7,471 nucleotides of DNA. Origin: an uncultured Intestinimonas sp. GTDB lineage: Bacteria; Bacillota_A; Clostridia; Oscillospirales; Oscillospiraceae. Below the pieces are notes generated by a model. The model was given only the letters and a program-made list of their open reading frames with translations. It did no database searches and was not told the origin of the DNA. A program made the position numbers and the translations under genes. The stretch spans positions 1 through 7,471 of the forward strand of contig CAUBHZ010000081.1 of NCBI GenBank assembly GCA_958435885.1, read 5' to 3'. Shown here in pieces: positions 1 through 4,951 of the stretch; position 1 is the stretch's first letter; every line of letters begins with the position of its first letter.

Positions 1-11
1 ATGACATGTTT

Positions 12-503
12 TCAGATGGCGGACCCGCGGACGGCAGCGGTGAGGGCGTCCAGATCGCTCTGGTCGGGGTGGGAGAGGGCCCGATCGAAGTTTTCCAGCA
101 TGGCGGTGCGGCGGGGGCTCTCCTCCATGGCCTCGTAGCGGGTCCGGACGGCGGCGGGCATCCTGCCCTGGCACATGTAGCTGCCCACGACGGCGGCGCT
201 CTGAGGCAGGTGTCCACGAACCGTGGTCAGAATATGGTCGAAGTACTCGGGTGCTCCTCCGAAGCCGGCAGTGCCGAAGAGGAAGACTTTCTGCCCGGTG
301 ACCTGGCCCAGGAAATCGGCCACAGAGGCATCACAGTCCCCCTTGTCGGTCCAGAAGCCCACATAGAGCACGTCGGCGGCCAGTGCCTCGGAGGATGGGG
401 CGCCGCAGTAGAGGCAGTCCTCCGCCGGCAAAGCGGCCTGGATGGACAGGGCCAGCTGTTTGGTATTTCCGGTCTTGCTGCTGTAGACGATGGCGTAGGT
501 CAT
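12..503 (-). CDS. bilS: BilS, flavodoxin-like partner of bilirubin reductase
   Basis: Predicted 163-residue cytoplasmic flavodoxin-fold protein, the usual size for a single-domain flavodoxin. The FMN phosphate loop is SKTGNT at residues 9-14, directly after the first beta strand (TYAIVY). Later loops GFWTDKG (49-55) and LFGTAGFGG (75-83) lie where flavodoxins contact the isoalloxazine ring. The ATG at 503 is chosen because GGAAG lies 7-8 nt upstream. An in-frame ATG at 521 would put 17 bases inside bilR and has no clear ribosome site. The bilR stop and this start are separated by one base (TGA-C-ATG), so translation is probably coupled. From recall of the bilQRS locus, BilS accompanies short BilR and improves bilirubin reduction. 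Electron delivery to BilR is the inferred role. It is the last gene of the operon in view; any terminator lies outside the window. Confidence 0.87.
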   Translation of the reverse strand: MTYAIVYSSKTGNTKQLALSIQAALPAEDCLYCGAPSSEALAADVLYVGFWTDKGDCDASVADFLGQVTGQKVFLFGTAGFGGAPEYFDHILTTVRGHLPQSAAVVGSYMCQGRMPAAVRTRYEAMEESPRRTAMLENFDRALSHPDQSDLDALTAAVRGSAI

Positions 504-504
504 G

Positions 505-1611
505 TCAGTTCTTCCTTTCATAGATACAGTGGACGCCTTTGTGGGCCATGAGGCCGCCCAGGCAGGCCTTGTTGCAGCGGACGCAGCGGCGGACGGTGCT
601 GGCCTGGCCGCCCATCACCTTGTTGGGCCACTCCGGGTCGGCGATGAGCTGGCGGCTCATGGCGGCGCAGTCCATGCGTCCGGCGTGGAGCTGTTCTTCG
701 ATGAAGTCGGGGTCATTCAGTCCGCCCACCGCGCACACCGGCAGGTCGGTGACCGACCGGACGGCGTCGCAGAAGGGGAGAAAACACCCCTGGGCGCTGA
801 AGTAAGGGTGCTTGGCCGGTGGGATGGTGTCGGTGAGGGCGGAGTGGTCGGCCAGGGCCACGTGAAAGCTGGTAACGCCCGCTCGCTCCAGCAGGGGGAC
901 GAAGACGGGCAGCTCCGACACCAGGACACCGGCGTTGCCGTAGTGGGGGTCCTCCATGCGGACGGCCAGCTTGTAGTCGATGGGCATGTCGGGGAGACGG
1001 CGGCGGATGGCGGACACCGCCTCCACGGCAAAGCGGGCCCGGTGGGTGGGGCCGCCGCCGTAGCCGTCGGTTCGGTGGTTGAAGACCGAAGAGCTGAAGC
1101 TGCCGCACATCCGGTCCCCGTGGACCTGGACCATGTCGAAGCCGAGGGCACGGGCCTGGACGGCCGCCTCGCCGAAGGAGGCGGTGATCCTGGCGATCTT
1201 GGCGGTGGGCAGCTTGGTGATGTAGGGTCCCACTGCCTGGTTGAGCCGCTCCCGGAGATCGTCGGGGCTCAGCCGCTTGGTGAGTACACCGGGGACGCAC
1301 TTCAGAATGGCCATGAGGTCGGAGTCGGACTGGTGGAGCTGGGCGCAGATCATGCAGCCGTGGCTGTGGGCGGCGTCGACGAGTCTCTTGTAGTGGGCGG
1401 TGCCCTTTTTGGAGAAGAGGTCGGGGCCGAAGCCGTGCCTGCCCACAGGCACATCGCCCAGGATGATCATGGCGCAGCCGCCGGCGGCGATGGCCTCCAG
1501 TTTGGCCGCCTGCTCCTCTTCGGAGAGGCCCAGGGTGGTGGGGGCGAAGATGATCCGGTTTTTTAAGGTCAGTCCGCCGTAGTCGACGGGACTGCTGATG
1601 ATGTCGTACAT
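505..1611 (-). CDS. bilR: BilR, short-form bilirubin reductase (OYE / 2,4-dienoyl-CoA reductase family)
   Basis: A 368-residue flavin-dependent TIM-barrel reductase predicted to reduce bilirubin towards urobilinogen in the cytoplasm. Family marks include LKNRI (16-20), AQLH (90-93), NHRTDGYGG (178-186), PVCAVGG (291-297) and IADPEWPNK (323-331). Where relatives carry HGAHGYL-like catalytic residues, this protein has HGDR at 164-167. As I recall, D166 and R167 are the defining residues of bilirubin reductase, and here they fall at exactly those numbers. The C-terminus has C343-x2-C346-x3-C350-x11-C362, a 4Fe-4S cysteine set typical of dienoyl-CoA reductases. The C-terminal FAD/NAD(P)H half of the roughly 670-residue relatives is absent, so electrons must come from a partner, probably BilS. 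The ATG at 1611 lies inside bilQ (43-base overlap) with only a weak purine-rich site upstream, which suggests coupling to bilQ. The alternative is another OYE-like enoate reductase. Confidence 0.9.
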   Translation of the reverse strand: MYDIISSPVDYGGLTLKNRIIFAPTTLGLSEEEQAAKLEAIAAGGCAMIILGDVPVGRHGFGPDLFSKKGTAHYKRLVDAAHSHGCMICAQLHQSDSDLMAILKCVPGVLTKRLSPDDLRERLNQAVGPYITKLPTAKIARITASFGEAAVQARALGFDMVQVHGDRMCGSFSSSVFNHRTDGYGGGPTHRARFAVEAVSAIRRRLPDMPIDYKLAVRMEDPHYGNAGVLVSELPVFVPLLERAGVTSFHVALADHSALTDTIPPAKHPYFSAQGCFLPFCDAVRSVTDLPVCAVGGLNDPDFIEEQLHAGRMDCAAMSRQLIADPEWPNKVMGGQASTVRRCVRCNKACLGGLMAHKGVHCIYERKN

Positions 1612-2021
1612 GGCTGATCCGCTTCTTTCTGTGCTGCTTTTGCCAGGAGGGAGAGCAGCTGTGTCCGCTCCTCCTGGGTCAACGGGTCAAGGACCACCTG
1701 GTCCCAGTCGAAAAAGACCTGATGGCTGACGGCGAAGGCCTGCTGTCCCTTTTCGCTCAGCCGCAGGCGGTAGGCCCGCCCGGACTTCTCCCGGGTGAGG
1801 AAGCCGTCTTCCACCAGCCGGGCCACCGTGCGCTGAGAGTGCCCCCAGTCCAGGCCCAGGTTGGCGGTGAGCTCCGCCTGGGTGCAGCCGGGGTGCTTTC
1901 CCACATAGATCACGGGGAAGAGGGAGCCGAAGTGGAGGCCCAGTTCCTGGAGCCGGTGGGAGGTGTAGGCGGTAAAGCGCCGGTAAAAGACGGTGGAGAA
2001 GTAGGCCAGAGTTTGAAACAC
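1569..2021 (-). CDS. bilQ: BilQ, MarR-family transcriptional regulator
   Basis: A 150-residue MarR-type winged-helix repressor, the usual family length. N-terminal helices (about 1-45) would form the dimer interface. The DNA-binding part follows: CTQAELTANLGLDWGHSQRT (about 46-65), then VARLVEDGFLTREKS, with wing GRAYRLRLSEKG. C-terminal helices complete the dimer. The start is a GTG at 2021, preceded 8 nt upstream by a perfect AGGAGG (2030-2035). An in-frame TTG at 2051 is excluded because it lies in the -10 element, upstream of the predicted transcript start. The last 14 codons overlap bilR. As first gene behind a promoter with two matching palindromes, it very likely represses its own operon and is released by a ligand. 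MarR proteins commonly sense small aromatic or tetrapyrrole-like molecules, so bilirubin or a derivative is a reasonable but untested inducer. The symbol follows the bilQRS naming as I recall it. Confidence 0.85.
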   Translation of the reverse strand: MFQTLAYFSTVFYRRFTAYTSHRLQELGLHFGSLFPVIYVGKHPGCTQAELTANLGLDWGHSQRTVARLVEDGFLTREKSGRAYRLRLSEKGQQAFAVSHQVFFDWDQVVLDPLTQEERTQLLSLLAKAAQKEADQPCTTSSAVPSTTAD

Positions 2022-2029
2022 GGGGAGGC

Positions 2030-2035
2030 CCTCCT
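2030..2035 (-). promoter_or_regulatory. ribosome binding site deciding the bilQ GTG start
   Basis: Perfect AGGAGG on the minus strand, 8 nt before the GTG at 2021. It fixes the non-ATG start of bilQ and sits immediately after the promoter-proximal operator half-site. Confidence 0.85.
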
Positions 2036-2037
2036 TT

Positions 2038-2052
2038 CTTGACTCGGTCAAG
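2038..2052. promoter_or_regulatory. downstream operator of bilQRS (MarR-type palindrome)
   Basis: CTTGAC-TCG-GTCAAG repeats the same 6-bp arms with a different 3-base centre. It spans the edge of the -10 and the predicted transcription start. Its centre is 28 bp from that of the upstream site. The shared stretch GTCAAGTATAAAA (2047-2059 and 2075-2087) makes the two sites a 28-bp-period direct repeat. Confidence 0.76.
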
Positions 2053-2079
2053 TATAAAACGAAAACTTGACTAAGTCAA
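2051..2079 (-). promoter_or_regulatory. sigma-A promoter of the bilQRS operon
   Basis: On the minus strand the -35 is TTGACT (2074-2079), the spacer is 17 bp and the -10 is TATACT (2051-2056). Only one base in each hexamer departs from consensus. Predicted transcription starts near 2044, giving a leader of about 22 nt that holds the AGGAGG and the GTG start. The -35 lies inside the upstream palindrome and the start point lies inside the downstream one. Confidence 0.85.
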
Positions 2080-2081
2080 GT
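2065..2081. promoter_or_regulatory. upstream operator of bilQRS (MarR-type palindrome)
   Basis: ACTTGAC-TAA-GTCAAGT is a 17-bp palindrome with perfect 7-bp arms. It covers the -35 hexamer of the bilQRS promoter. Size and symmetry fit a MarR dimer site, and the adjacent divergently placed first gene is a MarR protein. Binding by BilQ is inferred. Confidence 0.78.
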
Positions 2082-2155
2082 ATAAAAATGATTGGGCTAT
2101 AAAATTCCTAGGCGCCACTGCCTGGAAAGGGCGGGAGCAGGCAACACGGTGAAAA

Positions 2156-2169
2156 CTTGTCTATACAGG
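2156..2169. promoter_or_regulatory. HutC-type GntR box 1 (CTTGTCTATACAGG)
   Basis: Contains GTCTATAC (2159-2166), an exact match to GT-N-TA-N-AC, the consensus I recall for HutC/UTRA-subfamily GntR operators. It lies about 240 bp upstream of the two other boxes, so it may be a distal or looping site, or may act on the leftward side. The likely protein is the GntR/UTRA regulator encoded at 4059-4856. Confidence 0.45.
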
Positions 2170-2194
2170 GTGGGACACCTGCCTGACTGCCACT

Positions 2195-2216
2195 GGGGGG
2201 ACGGGGGCCGGGGCGG
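2195..2216 (+). other. G-rich tract in the divergent intergenic region
   Basis: Runs of 6, 5, 4 and 2 G residues, separated by one or two bases, are followed by an A/G-only stretch to about 2247. It is noncoding on both strands as far as I can see and may form a G-quadruplex on the plus strand. Nothing else is recognisable between box 1 and about 2370 apart from AT-rich sequence. Confidence 0.45.
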
Positions 2217-2370
2217 CCGACTGGAGAGGAGAGGGGGAAAAGGAAATCAAAACCTGAAAAAATGAGAGAAAAATGTTGAATTGTGGAGGTTTTTGATATT
2301 ATTTTGGAGAAAAAACCGGTACAGGGATTTGTGGACGGCGCCGAAAAGCCTGAAAGAGATATTGTGCAGG

Positions 2371-2387
2371 TTGTGTAAACTAGACAA
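2371..2387. promoter_or_regulatory. HutC-type GntR box 2
   Basis: TTGTGTA-AAC-TAGACAA is a palindrome with 7-bp arms and one mismatch. It contains GTGTAAAC (2373-2380), an exact GT-N-TA-N-AC match. Its centre is 23 bp (about two helical turns) upstream of that of box 3, so two dimers could bind on the same DNA face. Confidence 0.5.
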
Positions 2388-2392
2388 AGCAG

Positions 2393-2406
2393 CTTGTATA
2401 TACATG
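2393..2406. promoter_or_regulatory. HutC-type GntR box 3 (CTTGTATATACATG)
   Basis: Contains the perfect 10-bp palindrome TGTATATACA (2395-2404) and the exact consensus GTATATAC. It ends 14 bp before the -35 of the rightward promoter. Binding just upstream of RNA polymerase is compatible with activation, or with repression through a neighbouring site. Confidence 0.6.
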
Positions 2407-2420
2407 TTCAGTATGGCGCA

Positions 2421-2450
2421 TTGACAATGCGGAAGGGGGAGGATTATACT
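2421..2450 (+). promoter_or_regulatory. sigma-A promoter of the nucleoside phosphorylase operon
   Basis: TTGACA (2421-2426), an 18-bp spacer and TATACT (2445-2450). Transcription should start near 2457, leaving a leader of about 78 nt before the first ATG. I recognise no riboswitch or attenuator fold in that leader. It contains TACCGGTA (2462-2469). Confidence 0.8.
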
Positions 2451-2534
2451 TAGGTAAAAAGTACCGGTATTTTGTAGAAGAAGGTCGGGAACGGCAGATA
2501 CCGCATCGAAAAGGAAGAGGGGAAGGGAGACGCG

Positions 2535-3314
2535 ATGGGAAAGCGGATGCTGCACACAGGCGTGGCCCAGGGGGAGATCGGGCGCTATGTGCTGATCCCC
2601 GGCAGCGTAGAGCGGGCCAAGCTCATCTCTGAGTATTTTGATGAGCCCCGGTTCCTCTGCCACAGCCGGGAGTTTCTCACCTATGTGGGAAAGCTGGAGG
2701 GGGAACCGGTGGCGGTGACCTCCACCGGTATCGGCGGGCCCTCCACGGCCATCACGGTGGAGGAGCTCCACGCCTGCGGGGCGGACACCTTTATCCGGGT
2801 GGGCTCCTGCGCCTCGGCCTCGCCCAGGTCCAGAATCGGCGACGTCATCATCCCCAGCGGCGCGGCCCGGATGGAGGGGGTGGGGGAGCACTTCCTGCCG
2901 ATCGAGTTCCCGGCCGTGCCCGACTACGGCATCTTCCGGCACCTGGAGCGGGCGGCCAGGGAGAGCGGCTACCCCTACAATACCGGGGTCACCATTACCA
3001 AGGATTCCTTCTACACCGAGTCCGCCCCGGAGACCAAGCCGGTGTGCGAGGAGCTCCTCTATAAGTGGAAGGCCTACGAGAAGGCCGGCGCCACCAACAC
3101 CAGCATGGAGTGTGCGCCCCTCTTCCTCATGGGGGCGGCCCTGGGCCTGCGGACGGCCTCCATTATGATCTGTGCCACCAATTATAATGACTATTCCAAC
3201 GACAGCAAGGACTATCCCAGGGACTGGGAGCGCCGGGCCATTGAGGTGGCGGTGAGCGGACTGCGGTCCATCATCCGGGACGACCTGGCCAAGGCGGCCG
3301 GCAAGGAGGGGTGA
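2535..3314 (+). CDS. nucleoside phosphorylase, uridine phosphorylase-like (first paralog)
   Basis: A 259-residue NP-I family nucleoside phosphorylase, the length of hexameric uridine phosphorylase. It should cleave a nucleoside with phosphate to free base and ribose-1-phosphate in the cytoplasm. Aligned by eye with E. coli Udp, it keeps His7, the phosphate residues G23, R27, R45 and R88 (Ser91 replacing Thr), the signature TSTGIGGPSTAITVEEL (62-78) and Met191-Glu192 for ribose. The uracil-binding Gln and Arg of the FYPGQER loop are missing: here the loop reads FYTESAP (159-165). The base is therefore probably not uracil; a purine or modified nucleoside is possible, given the neighbouring PnrA-like receptor gene. 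The ATG at 2535 has AAGGGAG 5 nt upstream. The gene ends one base before the next, whose AGGAGG lies inside this reading frame, so the pair is translated together. Confidence 0.85.
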   Translation: MGKRMLHTGVAQGEIGRYVLIPGSVERAKLISEYFDEPRFLCHSREFLTYVGKLEGEPVAVTSTGIGGPSTAITVEELHACGADTFIRVGSCASASPRSRIGDVIIPSGAARMEGVGEHFLPIEFPAVPDYGIFRHLERAARESGYPYNTGVTITKDSFYTESAPETKPVCEELLYKWKAYEKAGATNTSMECAPLFLMGAALGLRTASIMICATNYNDYSNDSKDYPRDWERRAIEVAVSGLRSIIRDDLAKAAGKEG

Positions 3315-3315
3315 C

Positions 3316-4089
3316 ATGGCCAAGCGAATGATGCATGTGGGCCTGTGCGCCGGAGACGTGGGCGGCTACGTGCTCCTGCCGGGCAGCCCCGAGCGGGCGG
3401 TGCGGCTGGCCTCCTATCTGGAAGATCCCAAGGAGATGGCCTATTTCCGGGAGTATCAGACCTTTACCGGGCTGCTGGAAGGGGAGCGGGTCTCCATTAC
3501 TTCCACCGGCATGGGCGGACCCTCTGTAGCCATTGCGGTGGAGGAGCTCCGCGAGTGCGGCGCCCACACCATGATCCGGGTGGGCACCTGCCAGTCCACT
3601 TCGCCCAAGGTCCATAAGGGGGAGCTGGTGCTCCCCAACGGCGCGGTGCGGATGGAGGGTGTGGCCAACCACTACGCCCCCCTGGAATACCCCGCCGTGC
3701 CCGGTATGGACGTGCTGGCCGCCCTGGAGGCGGCGGCCCAGGCCGGAGGACGGCCTTATCACATCGGCGTGGACATCACAAAGGCCTGTTTTTCCACCCA
3801 GTTTGCCGCCGCCGGACGGCCCATGGGCTATGAGCTCACCAAGCGCTGGGAGGCCTATGAGGCCGGCGGCGCCCTGAGCGCCGATATGGGCTGTGCTCCG
3901 CTCTTTGTGGCGGCAGGCTCCATGGGGGTCCGGGCCGGAGCGGCGCTGGCGGTGACCTGTGACCGGGGTGCCTACTCCGATGACTGGAACGACTGGCCGG
4001 AAGAATGCGAGACCCTTGTATGCGACGTGGCAGTGGAGGGCCTGCGGGAGCTGATTCGATGGGATCGGGCATCGCGGGCGAATCCGTGA
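3316..4089 (+). CDS. nucleoside phosphorylase-like protein (second paralog, altered active site)
   Basis: A 257-residue NP-I family protein, collinear with its upstream neighbour with no gaps needed, so a tandem duplication. It keeps His7, PGSPERA (22-28) with R27, FREY with R45, TSTGMGGPSVAIAVEEL (62-78), and R88 with Thr91 for phosphate. Two active-site differences stand out. The ribose-binding Glu of the usual Met-Glu pair is Gly192 (ADMGCAP), and an Asp (D216) occupies the place of the catalytic Asp of E. coli purine nucleoside phosphorylase. The uracil loop is again absent (FSTQFAA, 159-165). It could be a phosphorylase for a sugar-modified nucleoside, a partner subunit in mixed hexamers, or a weak enzyme. 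The start has AGGAGG 6 nt upstream. Its last 31 bases overlap the GntR gene. Confidence 0.8.
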   Translation: MAKRMMHVGLCAGDVGGYVLLPGSPERAVRLASYLEDPKEMAYFREYQTFTGLLEGERVSITSTGMGGPSVAIAVEELRECGAHTMIRVGTCQSTSPKVHKGELVLPNGAVRMEGVANHYAPLEYPAVPGMDVLAALEAAAQAGGRPYHIGVDITKACFSTQFAAAGRPMGYELTKRWEAYEAGGALSADMGCAPLFVAAGSMGVRAGAALAVTCDRGAYSDDWNDWPEECETLVCDVAVEGLRELIRWDRASRANP

Positions 4090-4856
4090 GGGGGCGCTCG
4101 GAGGGGCTGTTGCTGGAGCAGATCCCTCAGCTGCCCACCCCTCTGCGCACGGACATCCAGCTCTATGTACAGGTGTACGACGTGCTCTATGCCGTCATCC
4201 GCAGCGGCGTGGGGAAGCCGGGGGACCTGATCCCCGGCGAAAACGCTCTGGCCGCCCACTTCGGCGTCAGCCGGGGCACCATCCGTCAGGCCATCCAGTA
4301 CCTGGAGGAGGACGGACTGCTGATCCGGCACCAGGGCCGGGGCTCGGAGATCGCCGAGCGGAACCACCAGAACGGCGGACTGCAGAACTTCAATGACATC
4401 TGCCGGGCGTTCTGCACCATGCCCATCACCGGCACCCAAGTCACCTGGACCATCAGCGGTTCCGGCAGCTGGCTGAGTGAGCAGCTGCGGCTCTCCAAGG
4501 GGTCGCTGATGGTGAACTATAACATCATCTATTTCAGCGGGGAGGAGTCCATCGCCCTCTCCCAGCGCTTGGTGCCGGCCGTCTGGCTGGAGCGCTGCTC
4601 GGTGGACCCCGACAGCCGGGAGGAGATGGAGCACTTCGCCGTGGAGCGGGTCCCTCAGCTGGTGACCAAGGCCCGGGCCGAGCTCCGAATCCAGACCCAG
4701 GCCATCCCGGAGATCAGCCGGTCGGGGGAGATCCCCTACTTTTCCGTCAGCGAGCTCGCCTACGCCGCCGAAGACCAGGCGGTGGGGCATTTTAAGAACT
4801 ACCTGCGCAGCGATTGCTACCAGCTCTATCTGGGGCGCAAGGTGGGTCCCAGATAA
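4059..4856 (+). CDS. GntR-family transcriptional regulator, HutC/UTRA-like
   Basis: A 265-residue regulator. The GntR winged helix spans about residues 36-99, with PGDLIPGENALAAHFGVSRG (54-73), then TIRQAIQYLEEDGLL and wing RHQGRGSEIA. The rest (about 110-262) resembles a UTRA ligand-binding domain (for example LSEQLRLSKGSLMVNYN and QRLVPAVWL), though the match is diffuse. The ATG at 4059 is preferred for its GGGAG 8 nt upstream. The frame stays open back to 4005, but that would place 85 bases inside the phosphorylase gene. A GTG at 4086 overlapping that gene's stop is the alternative. Sitting between phosphorylase and receptor genes, it probably controls this locus in response to a nucleoside, sugar phosphate or base. 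Three GT-N-TA-N-AC boxes upstream of the first phosphorylase are its likely targets. Activator or repressor cannot be told. Confidence 0.82.
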   Translation: MGSGIAGESVRGRSEGLLLEQIPQLPTPLRTDIQLYVQVYDVLYAVIRSGVGKPGDLIPGENALAAHFGVSRGTIRQAIQYLEEDGLLIRHQGRGSEIAERNHQNGGLQNFNDICRAFCTMPITGTQVTWTISGSGSWLSEQLRLSKGSLMVNYNIIYFSGEESIALSQRLVPAVWLERCSVDPDSREEMEHFAVERVPQLVTKARAELRIQTQAIPEISRSGEIPYFSVSELAYAAEDQAVGHFKNYLRSDCYQLYLGRKVGPR

Positions 4857-4877
4857 GTGCTTTAGAACCTGTATATG

Positions 4878-4902
4878 ATCCGTCCGGCCCTGCCGGGCGG
4901 GT
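4878..4902 (+). other. GC-rich hairpin upstream of the BMP gene
   Basis: An 11-bp stem (4878-4888 with 4892-4902, including two G-T wobbles) closes a 3-base loop CCT. No T-run follows, so it is a poor intrinsic terminator. It could be a processing or stabilising structure at the 5' end of a receptor transcript. The 95-base gap also contains GTATATGA (4871-4878), which resembles the GntR boxes but misses the AC end. TGATATAGA (4902-4910) is a weak extended -10 with no -35. Confidence 0.5.
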
Positions 4903-4951
4903 GATATAGAATCCGTAAACCCAGACAACAAAAACAACGGAGGAAAAGGAA

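Noticed and set aside
2042..2051. Upstream TTG start for the MarR gene
   Set aside because: It falls in the -10 element and before the predicted transcript start; the GTG at 2021 has a perfect AGGAGG.
2107..2125. Hairpin CCTAGGC / GCCTGG with a T-rich flank on the minus strand, as a terminator
   Set aside because: The stem is short with a bulge, the T stretch is weak, and no gene ends there.
2277..2300. TTGAAT...TATTAT as a second rightward promoter
   Set aside because: Spacing is only 15 bp and a far better promoter lies at 2421-2450.
2315..2469. ACCGGTA repeated at 2315-2321 and 2463-2469
   Set aside because: Seven bases is too short to separate from chance without conservation data.
2457..2534. 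Purine or other riboswitch in the phosphorylase leader
   Set aside because: At about 78 nt it is short, purine-rich and shows no paired architecture I recognise.
4005..4058. N-terminal extension of the GntR gene
   Set aside because: It would overlap the phosphorylase by 85 bases and has no ribosome site; the encoded residues do not look like a GntR N-terminus.
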